Positions 1-8,170 of a stretch of DNA of 42,150 nt are shown here, one piece after another. The stretch covers positions 1 to 42,150 of the forward strand of contig JANNFI010000012.1 in assembly GCA_031379665.1 (NCBI GenBank). Reading direction: 5' to 3'. Both the position numbers and the translations under genes were made by a program. Under the pieces are notes generated by a model. It was not told the origin of the DNA. It made no database searches and saw only the letters and a program-made list of their open reading frames with translations. Within the stretch, counting starts at the first letter, position 1, and every line of letters starts with the position of its first letter. Source of the DNA: SZUA-254 sp031379665 (GTDB lineage Bacteria > Bacteroidota > Ignavibacteria > UBA10030 > SZUA-254).

Positions 1-1
1 T

Positions 2-880
2 TTGCTCAATCACGCCCGGACGACGGGCGTCGATGCGAACCGCATTCTCAATCGCTATGCAACAGAGCGGTTTCTCTACCGTTTGTCCTCTTCCTCCCAT
101 GCCGATCGGTTCATTCTGAAGGGCGGTCTGCTCCTGCTTGCCTGGCTCGGTGATACTATCCGGCCGACGCGTGACGCCGATTTACTTGGCATAGGGGATC
201 TCACCGATGAGATCCTGATCGGTATACTCCGGGATGTGTGTGAGCTTCAAGTGGAACCGGATGCGATGGAGTACCTGCCGGACTCCATTCGGGTGGTGCC
301 CATACGTGATGATGACGCCTATGGCGGGAGGCGTGCGACCCTGGACGCCCGTCTCGGGTCGGCCCGGCTCCGCGTGCAGTTGGATGTGGGGTTCGGCGAC
401 GCCGTGATGCCGCCGCCGGAATGGCTGGACTACCCAAGCCTGCTTGACCTGCCGCATCCCCGATTGCGGGCATACCGACCGGAAACTGTCATCGCCGAGA
501 AATTTCACGCCATGGTGACACTCGGTGCCAATAACAGTCGCATGCGCGATTTCTTCGACGTGAATGTCCTGTCGCAGTCTCTGAGCTTCGAAGGCCAGCC
601 CCTTGTAGATGCGCTGCGAGCCACGTTCGAACGGCGGCGGACACCGATTGGTGAAATATCGTCAGATACCCTGATGGAAAAGATTGCTCTGGCGGAGGGG
701 AAGAATGTACAGTGGCGAGCCTTCTTATCGAAAGGCAATATAACGTCCGCGCCGGGGAACTTTTCAGAAGTGTGTGGCCGTATCGATATTTTTTTAAGGC
801 CCATCCAGGCCGCCGCAGCAAGTGGGGTATCGTTGTCTGATTCCTGGCGACCTGGTGGTCCGTGGGAGGGGGCATTGTGA
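2..880 (+). CDS. AbiEii/AbiGii-type nucleotidyltransferase toxin (5' end cut by window edge)
   Basis: The reading frame is open at the left edge, so the true start lies upstream and probably only about 10-20 residues are missing. The protein opens with the family's ALERFLYRL-like helix (here ATERFLYRL). It continues with KGGLLLLAW and RPTRDADLLG (residues about 54-63), whose two Asp residues match the metal-binding pair of the DNA polymerase beta-like fold. The later segment ETVIAEKFHAMV and an Arg/Asp-rich RMRDFFDV are also typical. Known AbiEii proteins are type IV toxin-antitoxin nucleotidyltransferases acting with an AbiEi antitoxin, normally encoded directly upstream and so outside this window. 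Sampled GC is about 55-58%, lower than in the following operon, and codon use is more AT-tolerant. This suggests horizontal acquisition. Family call is firm; toxicity is inferred from the family. Confidence 0.85.
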   Translation: MLNHARTTGVDANRILNRYATERFLYRLSSSSHADRFILKGGLLLLAWLGDTIRPTRDADLLGIGDLTDEILIGILRDVCELQVEPDAMEYLPDSIRVVPIRDDDAYGGRRATLDARLGSARLRVQLDVGFGDAVMPPPEWLDYPSLLDLPHPRLRAYRPETVIAEKFHAMVTLGANNSRMRDFFDVNVLSQSLSFEGQPLVDALRATFERRRTPIGEISSDTLMEKIALAEGKNVQWRAFLSKGNITSAPGNFSEVCGRIDIFLRPIQAAAASGVSLSDSWRPGGPWEGAL

Positions 881-1028
881 ACCGGCCCCAGAGTCCAATC
901 GATCTGTCCTTTTCACGGAATTATTAGTATTTTCCGTTGTCGGTATAAACGATATTGATGCATCCTCGTCTCTACACGTGTCCGCACCTGCTGAATTGCG
1001 CACCGATTACCAATAATTGGGATCCAGA

Positions 1029-2030
1029 ATGGCCCGCACTACCTTCGACTGCATCGACGCCCACACCTGCGGCAACCCCGTCAGGGTGGTGACATCGGGG
1101 AGGCCGATCCTCCTCGGCGCCACGATGAACGAAAAACGCCAGCACTTCCTGCGCGAGTACGACTGGATGCGCACCGGTCTTATGATGGAGCCGCGCGGTC
1201 ACGATATGATGTCGGGCGCGTTTCTCTATCCGTCGCTCCGCGACGACACCGACATTTCATTGCTGTTCATCGAAACGAGCGGCTGCCTTCCGATGTGCGG
1301 TCACGGCACCATCGGGGCCGTGACCGTGATCATCCAGCACGGCCTCGTACAGCCGACGACCCCCGGTAAGCTCAGGATCGAAGTCCCCGCGGGGGTCATC
1401 GACGCCTATTACACGATGAAGGGGTCGAATGTGGAGTCGGTCCGGATCGTCAACGTCCCGTCGTTCCTTGAACGCGAGGGGATCGAGATCGACTGCCCCG
1501 GGATCGGGGCCCTGAAGCTCGACGTGGCCTACGGCGGCAATTTCTACGGCATCGTCGACCCGCAGAAGAATTATTCCGACCTGTCGAACTTCACCGCCGC
1601 GGACGTCCTCCGGCTGAGCCCCGTCGTCCGGAAGCTGGTGAACGAAAAATACTCGTTCGTCCACCCGGAGAACGACACTATCCGCGGGATGAGCCACGTC
1701 CAATGGACCGGCCAGCCGAAACATCCCCGGGCCGACGCCCGCAACGCGGTCTTCTACGGCGACAAAGCCATCGACCGCTCCCCGTGCGGGACGGGCACAT
1801 CGGCGCGGATGGCGCAGTGGCACGCGAAGGGGATGCTGAAGGTCGGCGACACGTTCGTCCACGAGAGCTTCATCGGCAGTCTCTTTACCGGCAAGGTCGA
1901 GGAGGAGACGACCGTCGGCGGGAAGAAGGCCATCGTGCCGTCGATCGAGGGCTGGGCAAAGGTCACGGGCTTCAACACGATCTTCATCGACGACGACGAC
2001 CCGTACGCACGAGGGTTTCAGGTACTCTGA
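1029..2030 (+). CDS. Proline racemase family, probable 4-hydroxyproline 2-epimerase
   Basis: A 333-residue protein of the proline racemase/hydroxyproline epimerase family. Both catalytic cysteines are visible: C90 in PMCGHGTIG and C253 in RSPCGTGTSAR. Having Cys at both positions argues for a racemase or epimerase. The trans-3-hydroxyproline dehydratases of this family carry Thr at the second site. The ATG at 1029 is preferred over an in-frame TTG at 1017, because the conserved sequence begins at ARTTFDCIDAHTCGNPVRVV. The stop overlaps the start of the next gene (TGATG), a D-amino-acid dehydrogenase-like flavoprotein. The pair therefore fits conversion of trans-4-hydroxy-L-proline to cis-4-hydroxy-D-proline followed by oxidation. 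Substrate is inferred from family and context; a 3-hydroxyproline or proline substrate is possible. Confidence 0.88.
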   Translation: MARTTFDCIDAHTCGNPVRVVTSGRPILLGATMNEKRQHFLREYDWMRTGLMMEPRGHDMMSGAFLYPSLRDDTDISLLFIETSGCLPMCGHGTIGAVTVIIQHGLVQPTTPGKLRIEVPAGVIDAYYTMKGSNVESVRIVNVPSFLEREGIEIDCPGIGALKLDVAYGGNFYGIVDPQKNYSDLSNFTAADVLRLSPVVRKLVNEKYSFVHPENDTIRGMSHVQWTGQPKHPRADARNAVFYGDKAIDRSPCGTGTSARMAQWHAKGMLKVGDTFVHESFIGSLFTGKVEEETTVGGKKAIVPSIEGWAKVTGFNTIFIDDDDPYARGFQVL

Positions 2031-3286
2031 TGGAGAATGATACCGACGTCCTGATCATCGGGGCGGGGGCCGTCGGGCTCTCGAGCGCCTACTACCTCCG
2101 GCAGATGGGTCTGAGCGTCCGGATCGTGGAAAAAGACGTACCGGGGGCGGGAGCTTCTCTTCGGAACTGCGGCCTCATCTGCCCCAGCCATTACGTACCG
2201 CTCGCGCACCCAGGCGTCATCAGCGCTGGATTAAAATGGATGCTCGACCCGGTCAGCCCGTTCTACATCCGGCCGCGGCTCGACCTCGCGCTGATTTCGT
2301 GGGTTCTCAAGTTCCGCCAAGCAAGCGGCGTTGAACGCTCCAACCGGTCGAAACCGCTACTCTTCGCGTTGAACGACCTGAGCGCGCTGCTCTACCGCGA
2401 AATCGCCGCGAGGAAAATCTTCGATTTCAACCACGACGAAAAAGGGCTTCTCCTCATCTATAATACGGCGCGGGGGAGGGAGGAAAACCTCGCGGAAGCC
2501 GAAGAAGGGTTGAAGTTCGGGATACCGATCCGTGAAATAAAGGCGGCGGACATCGATTCGGTCGACCCGAACCTGAAACTGAAATCGGGCGGCGCCTTCC
2601 ACTACGGCACCGACAACCATATGAGCCCGCAGAAGTTCGTCGAGGGGATGGCCACGCACGTGGCGAAGGAGGGGGTGGATATCGTTACCGGCGCCGGTGT
2701 TACCGGCATCGACTCCCGCAACGGCGAAGTCTCGCTCGTGAGAACGTCGAAGGGAGACTTCCGCGCGAAGGAATACGTGCTTGCCGGAGGCGCCTGGTCC
2801 GAGGGCCTCGTCCGTTCCCTCGGTCTGAAGCTACCGATCCAGCCGGCGAAGGGGTACAGCATCACCTTTGCGCGCACACCCGATATGTTCTCGACGCCGA
2901 TGATCCTCACCGAGCGGAAGGTGGCAATCACGCCGCTCGGTGACCAGGTCCGCTACGGCGGGACGCTCGAGCTCGCGGGTTTCGACTCGTCGATCAACAT
3001 GCGGCGGGTGCAGGCGATCGCCGACGCGGTTCCGACCTACCTCGAGAACGTGAAAGTCCCGTCGTTCACCGAGCGCGACGTCTGGCACGGGTTCAGGCCC
3101 TGTTCGCCCGACGGTCTACCATACCTCGGCCGGACGCTCAAATACAAAAATCTGGTCACCGCGGCGGGCCACGCGATGCTCGGCATCTCGCTCTCGCCAG
3201 TGACCGGCAGGCTCGTCTCCGAAATCGTCGCCGGGAAGACCCCGTCGATCGACTGCACACTGCTGCGCCCCGAACGGTTCAACTGA
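2030..3286 (+). CDS. FAD-dependent D-amino-acid dehydrogenase (DadA/DAO family), probable D-hydroxyproline dehydrogenase
   Basis: A 418-residue flavoprotein. Residues 5-30 form the FAD-binding Rossmann motif (VLIIGAGAVGLSSAYYL, then an acidic VEKD strand end). The C-terminal DAO-family segment reads DGLPYLGR then AAGHAMLGISLSPVTG, typical of DadA-like enzymes. It starts on the last base of the upstream epimerase stop, so translation is probably coupled. Such enzymes oxidise D-amino acids to imino acids and pass electrons to the respiratory chain. Next to a hydroxyproline epimerase the likely substrate is cis-4-hydroxy-D-proline. The downstream deaminase and semialdehyde dehydrogenase of the pathway are not in this window. 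Glycine oxidase-like or D-proline dehydrogenase activity are alternatives. Confidence 0.85.
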   Translation: MENDTDVLIIGAGAVGLSSAYYLRQMGLSVRIVEKDVPGAGASLRNCGLICPSHYVPLAHPGVISAGLKWMLDPVSPFYIRPRLDLALISWVLKFRQASGVERSNRSKPLLFALNDLSALLYREIAARKIFDFNHDEKGLLLIYNTARGREENLAEAEEGLKFGIPIREIKAADIDSVDPNLKLKSGGAFHYGTDNHMSPQKFVEGMATHVAKEGVDIVTGAGVTGIDSRNGEVSLVRTSKGDFRAKEYVLAGGAWSEGLVRSLGLKLPIQPAKGYSITFARTPDMFSTPMILTERKVAITPLGDQVRYGGTLELAGFDSSINMRRVQAIADAVPTYLENVKVPSFTERDVWHGFRPCSPDGLPYLGRTLKYKNLVTAAGHAMLGISLSPVTGRLVSEIVAGKTPSIDCTLLRPERFN

Positions 3287-5365
3287 ATGCTCGCCCTCGA
3301 ACATATCACGATGAGTTACGGCGAGCGCGTCCTCTTCGACGACGTATCGCACACCATCGGTCCACACGACCGCATCGGCCTGGTCGGCTCGAACGGCTCC
3401 GGAAAGTCCACGCTCCTGAAAATCATCGCGGGGCTTGGCGAGGCGGCCGAAGGCCGGGTGAGCAAGGCCGCATACGTCACGACCGGGTACCTTCCGCAGG
3501 ACGGCGTGATCTCCAGCGGCCGCACGCTCGTCGCGGAGGTCGAAACCGCTTTCGAAGACGTCGTGGAGGTGCGTGCCGAGCTGGAGGAAGCGCAGTCGCG
3601 GCTCGAGTCGCTCGACCACACCACCGAAGAGTACGCCGACACCCTCGAAGTGTACGGCGAGCTCCAGCATAAGCTCGAGGACCTCGACGCCTTCCGGATG
3701 CAATCGAAGGTCGAGCGGGTGCTGATGGGGCTCGGCTTCGCCGTGAAGGACTTCGACCGGGACTGCGCCGAGTTCTCGGGTGGCTGGCAGATGCGTATCG
3801 CGCTGGCGAAGCTCCTCCTGAAGGAGCCGTCGCTCTTGCTCCTGGACGAACCGACCAACCACCTCGACCTCGACTCGCTCCGCTGGTTCGAGGAGTACCT
3901 GCGCAACTACAACGGCGCAGTGATCCTGGTGTCGCACGACAGGGCCTTCCTCGACAACCTGACCAAGAAGACGCTGGCCCTCGCGATGGGCCGGCTCAGC
4001 GTCTACGCCGGCAATTTTTCGTTTTATGAAGTCGAGCGGGAGCTCCGGAGGGAACTGGCGGCCGGCACGCTGAAGAACCAGCAGAAGCAGGCGGAGCAGA
4101 CCCAGAAATTCATCGACCGTTTTCGGTACAAGGCGACGAAGGCCCGCCAGGTGCAGAGTCGCATCAAGATGCTGGAGAAGATCGAGTTTACTGAGGTGGA
4201 GGAGGACGAGGAAGAGATCGCCTTCCATTTCCCGCAGCCAAGCCCGAGCGGCGCGGTCGTCATCGAACTGAAGAAGATATCGAAACGCTACGGCCCTCTG
4301 GTGGTCTTCGACGGCCTGGATTGCGGCGTCGAGCGCGGGGAACGGATCGCCATCGTCGGACCGAACGGCGCCGGCAAGTCGACCTTCACCCGCATCCTCG
4401 CGGGGGTGGAGCCATTCGACGGCGGCCAACGCGTTGTCGGCTACAACGCGATCCTTTCGTACTTCGGCCAACACCAGGCGGAGGAGCTCGATCAGAGCCG
4501 CCAGGTCCTTGACATCGTGGACGATGTGGCCTCTGGCGCGGTCCGCCCGAAACTGCGCACCATCCTCGGATCGTTCCTCTTCCACGGCGACGATGTGTTC
4601 AAGAAGGTGTCGGTCCTCTCCGGCGGCGAAAAGAGCCGCCTCGCGCTGGCGAAGATGCTCCTGCGTCCCGCCAACCTTTTAATAATGGACGAGCCGACCA
4701 ACCATCTCGATATGCGTTCCAAGAACGTACTGCTCACCGCGTTGCAGGAGTACGAGGGGACGATCGTCGTCGTCTCGCACGACCGCGCGTTCCTCGACCC
4801 GCTCGTGACGAAAGTGCTTGAGTTTACCCCCGGCAGGATGCGGACGTTCCTCGGCACGGTCTCCGATTACATCTGGAAGAAGGACGCGGAGGCGAAGGCG
4901 GCCCGCGCGGACGGCAGGGCCGGAGGGGCTGGCAGGACCGGGGGGACCGGAGGAGCTGGAGGAGTCGGCGGGACCGGGGGAGCCGGAGGAGCTGGAGGAG
5001 TCGGAGGTACCGAACGGAATGCAAACCGGGCAGGCGCCCCAGACGATCGGCCGCCGCTCACCGACAAGGAACGCAAGCGCTCCGAAGCCGAGCACCGGCA
5101 AAAACTCTCCCGCGAGTTGAAGCCGTTCAAGGATGGGCTCGCCGTGGCCGAGAAAGAAATAGCCCTCCTCGAATCGCGCGTCGCCGAACTCGAAGCGAAG
5201 ATGGCCGACCCCGCATCGTACAAGAACGCCGAAGAGGCGAAGGCGATGACGAAAGAGTACCAGCAATCGAAACCGCGGCTTAACAAGGCCTTCGCCGAAT
5301 GGACCCGCTGCACGCAGGCAATCGATAGAATCAGGAAAGCGAACCCCGGGCCAACGGGTCGTTGA
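3287..5365 (+). CDS. ABC-F family ATPase with glycine-rich linker and C-terminal coiled coil
   Basis: A 692-residue cytoplasmic protein with two ABC ATPase domains and no membrane segments, the layout of ABC-F translation factors (EttA/Uup/YdiF type). The first domain has Walker A GSNGSGKST (about 34-42), signature FSGGWQMR and Walker B LLLLDEPTNHLD. The second has GPNGAGKST, LSGGEKSR and LLIMDEPTNHLD. The charged P-site tRNA-interaction linker lies between them. A stretch of repeated Gly-Gly-Ala/Val/Thr (codons within 4909-5015) connects the second ATPase to a charged coiled-coil C-terminal domain such as those in Uup/YdiF. The ATG directly abuts the previous stop, so the gene is the third of the operon. 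ABC-F proteins act on the ribosome to relieve stalls or antibiotic inhibition. Which role applies here cannot be read from sequence. Confidence 0.93.
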   Translation: MLALEHITMSYGERVLFDDVSHTIGPHDRIGLVGSNGSGKSTLLKIIAGLGEAAEGRVSKAAYVTTGYLPQDGVISSGRTLVAEVETAFEDVVEVRAELEEAQSRLESLDHTTEEYADTLEVYGELQHKLEDLDAFRMQSKVERVLMGLGFAVKDFDRDCAEFSGGWQMRIALAKLLLKEPSLLLLDEPTNHLDLDSLRWFEEYLRNYNGAVILVSHDRAFLDNLTKKTLALAMGRLSVYAGNFSFYEVERELRRELAAGTLKNQQKQAEQTQKFIDRFRYKATKARQVQSRIKMLEKIEFTEVEEDEEEIAFHFPQPSPSGAVVIELKKISKRYGPLVVFDGLDCGVERGERIAIVGPNGAGKSTFTRILAGVEPFDGGQRVVGYNAILSYFGQHQAEELDQSRQVLDIVDDVASGAVRPKLRTILGSFLFHGDDVFKKVSVLSGGEKSRLALAKMLLRPANLLIMDEPTNHLDMRSKNVLLTALQEYEGTIVVVSHDRAFLDPLVTKVLEFTPGRMRTFLGTVSDYIWKKDAEAKAARADGRAGGAGRTGGTGGAGGVGGTGGAGGAGGVGGTERNANRAGAPDDRPPLTDKERKRSEAEHRQKLSRELKPFKDGLAVAEKEIALLESRVAELEAKMADPASYKNAEEAKAMTKEYQQSKPRLNKAFAEWTRCTQAIDRIRKANPGPTGR
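4909..5015 (+). repeat. GC-rich minisatellite encoding Gly-rich linker in the ABC-F gene
   Basis: Within the ABC-F gene, a 22-base core is repeated perfectly at 4947-4968 and 4983-5004, giving a 36-bp (12-codon) period. It is flanked by further GGA/GGC/GGG-rich degenerate units. The product is almost only Gly with Ala, Thr and Val. The period keeps frame, so copy-number change would lengthen or shorten the linker without breaking the gene. Confidence 0.85.
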
Positions 5366-5390
5366 CTCTTCCCGCGAATATCCATATGTT
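5362..5390 (+). promoter_or_regulatory. Sigma70-type promoter for the Tat-exported PLP enzyme
   Basis: TTGACT (5362-5367), a 17-base spacer and TATGTT (5385-5390). The -35 overlaps the stop region of the ABC-F gene. A start of transcription near 5397 would leave a leader of about 64 nt with AGGAG six bases before the ATG at 5461. Confidence 0.7.
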
Positions 5391-5460
5391 AGCCGCAATA
5401 CCTGTACGCCCGACGCATCGGGCGCCGATTCCACGGTTGTAGCCATCTCAGGAGATCCCG

Positions 5461-6789
<1,329 letters not shown>

Positions 6790-6838
6790 ATCGTGAGCGG
6801 CTGACCGACGCCTGAATTCCGATCCCGCGGGGAACCAA

Positions 6839-6867
6839 TTGCCTGACCCACCGGTTATCCGTATATT
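6839..6867 (+). promoter_or_regulatory. Sigma70-type promoter of the msrA/Met-rich bicistron
   Basis: TTGCCT (6839-6844), 17-base spacer and TATATT (6862-6867). The -10 ends only three bases before the ATG at 6871. Either the mRNA is nearly leaderless, or translation starts at the in-frame GTG at 6889, which has AAGGA five bases upstream. Confidence 0.65.
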
Positions 6868-6870
6868 CGA

Positions 6871-7536
6871 ATGATTACAAGGATCCTCGTGCCCGTCTCA
6901 CTCATCCTCCTGGCCGTCGCGTTGGTCTCGTTCGGCGCGTTCACGGAGGCGGGTGAGGACAAACGAGTCGGGATCGACGATACTCCACAACTCAGTGATT
7001 CGATGGAACTGGCGACATTCGGTGCAGGGTGCTTCTGGTGCGTCGAGGCGGTGTTCGAGAACGTCGACGGGGTCGGGTCGGTCGTGTCCGGCTACTCCGG
7101 CGGCAAGCGCCCGAACCCGACATACGAACAGGTGACCACGGGCGTGACGGGCCACGCCGAAGTGTGCCAGATCTCGTTCGACCCGGCGAAGGTCGAGTAC
7201 GCCGTTCTCCTGGAAATCTTCTGGAAGACGCACGACCCCACCACGCGGGACCAACAGGGGAACGACGTCGGCGCGCAGTACCGGTCGGTGATCTTCTACC
7301 ATTCAGAAGAACAACGCAGGATCGCGGAGCATTACAAAACGAAGCTCGCGGAAGCCCGCGTCTACGAGGATCCGATTGTGACGGAGATCGTGAAGTACGA
7401 GACGTTTTACACGGCGGAGAAATACCACCAAAACTATTACGACACCAACCCGGACCAGCCGTATTGCCGGTTCGTGATCCAGCCCAAGGTCGAGAAATTC
7501 AGAAATGTTTTCGGCGACAAGTTGAAAAAACCGTAA
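6871..7536 (+). CDS. msrA: Peptide methionine sulfoxide reductase MsrA, exported
   Basis: A 221-residue MsrA with a hydrophobic N-terminal export signal (residues about 4-25, ending near GAFTEAG). The catalytic motif GAGCFWCVEAVF places the nucleophile at C54. TGHAEVCQISFDP, HDPTTRDQQGNDVGAQYRSVIF and a C-terminal PYCRFVI (likely resolving Cys) are all characteristic. It reduces Met-S-sulfoxide in proteins; the signal places it in the periplasm or at the membrane. The start is ambiguous: the ATG at 6871 lies right behind a good -10, and the GTG at 6889 has a better ribosome site. The mature enzyme is the same either way. Forty-seven bases downstream is a small exported Met-rich protein, a plausible substrate. 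Confidence 0.95.
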   Translation: MITRILVPVSLILLAVALVSFGAFTEAGEDKRVGIDDTPQLSDSMELATFGAGCFWCVEAVFENVDGVGSVVSGYSGGKRPNPTYEQVTTGVTGHAEVCQISFDPAKVEYAVLLEIFWKTHDPTTRDQQGNDVGAQYRSVIFYHSEEQRRIAEHYKTKLAEARVYEDPIVTEIVKYETFYTAEKYHQNYYDTNPDQPYCRFVIQPKVEKFRNVFGDKLKKP

Positions 7537-7583
7537 CCAATTTCATTATCCAACATTCACCAAACCGAAGGGAACCCACGACG

Positions 7584-8006
7584 ATGCATACGACAATGAA
7601 ACGACTGTTCCTCGCGATCTTCGTCGCCGCCGCGGCGATGATCTTCGCGAACCCCGCCTCCGCGCAGACGACCAAGGCCGCGCCCGTGGTTACGAAGGAA
7701 GAAACAAAGGACAAGGCCGCCAGCTGCTGCGCGGACAAGGGTGGCGCCACTAAGGCCAGCGCCGACACGAAAGAGTGCACCGACGACAAGAGCTGCTGCG
7801 CCGACGCCAAGAGCTCTACACACGGCTCGATGGGCTCAAAGGATGTCCACGGCACGATGGATTCGAAGGAGATGAAGGAAATGCATGGGAAGATGGACTC
7901 CAAAGAGATGAAGGCCATGCACGAGAAGGCCGTGAAGGAGACCAAGGAAACTGAAAAGAAGGAAGCCGAAAAGAAGGACGACGGCAAGGACGACGACGTG
8001 TTGTAG
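7584..8006 (+). CDS. Small exported Met/Cys/His/Lys-rich repeat protein, possible MsrA substrate
   Basis: A 140-residue protein I do not recognise as a named family. Residues 1-27 are a clear signal peptide ending NPASA. The mature part is low-complexity and very hydrophilic. It has two SCCAD motifs (C48, C49 and C71, C72) with a further C65. A Met/His region follows with seven Met within residues 83-112 (83, 92, 97, 100, 104, 109, 112), built from the 12-residue unit MDSKEMKEMHGK. The last 25 or so residues are a Lys/Glu/Asp tail. GAAGGGA precedes the ATG. It lies 47 bases after exported MsrA and just before a strong terminator, so the two form a bicistron. A sacrificial methionine oxidant sink or a Cu/Zn-binding protein would fit. 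Function is inference. Confidence 0.85.
   Translation: MHTTMKRLFLAIFVAAAAMIFANPASAQTTKAAPVVTKEETKDKAASCCADKGGATKASADTKECTDDKSCCADAKSSTHGSMGSKDVHGTMDSKEMKEMHGKMDSKEMKAMHEKAVKETKETEKKEAEKKDDGKDDDVL
7830..7928 (+). repeat. In-frame 36-bp tandem repeat in the Met-rich protein
   Basis: Two full 36-bp units (7857-7892 and 7893-7928) encode MDSKEMKEMHGK and MDSKEMKAMHEK. A degenerate nine-codon unit precedes them (7830-7856, MGSKDVHGT). The synonymous differences between units (for example TCG/TCC, AAG/AAA, CAT/CAC) show that the peptide repeat is being kept, not just recently copied DNA. Confidence 0.85.
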
Positions 8007-8031
8007 GCCGGCCCTCCGGTTCACGAATCCC

Positions 8032-8077
8032 CGGGGCGGACGAGGTATCGATGATACCCGCCGCCCCGTTTCATTTC
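8032..8077 (+). terminator. Rho-independent terminator after the msrA/Met-rich pair
   Basis: An eight-base outer stem CGGGGCGG (8032-8039) pairs with CCGCCCCG (8061-8068). Inside it a six-base stem GGTATC/GATACC (8044-8049, 8053-8058) closes a three-base loop. The T-rich tail GTTTCATTT follows. It separates the pair from the next gene. Confidence 0.75.
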
Positions 8078-8107
8078 AGGCGGGAGGCGCCGCCGCTACC
8101 GCCGTGG

Positions 8108-8136
8108 TTGAAAATGAGGTGGGAATTTCCTACATA
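8108..8136 (+). promoter_or_regulatory. Promoter for the secreted thioredoxin-like gene
   Basis: TTGAAA (8108-8113), 17-base spacer, TACATA (8131-8136). Transcription would begin near 8143, which leaves the ATG at 8171 as the first usable start and excludes the longer upstream frame. Confidence 0.6.
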
Positions 8137-8170
8137 TCCCTCACACAACGCATTCCGGATTCAACACCCA

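Noticed and set aside
915..937. ACGGAA/TTCCGT inverted repeat after the AbiEii gene
   Set aside because: Six-base A/T-containing stem, 11-base loop and no T tract; too weak to call a terminator.
3116..4585. 489-codon minus-strand frame
   Set aside because: Antisense to the ABC-F gene and to the end of the dehydrogenase. No domain motifs; a mirror of GC-rich codons.
7029..7583. Long plus-strand frame running through msrA into the Met-rich protein
   Set aside because: The part before 7584 is an out-of-frame reading of msrA. Only the segment from the ATG at 7584 with its signal peptide is a gene.
8051..8170. Upstream extension of the thioredoxin-like gene from an ATG at 8051
   Set aside because: It begins inside the terminator hairpin and before the promoter at 8108-8136. 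The peptide is not protein-like and would bury the signal peptide.
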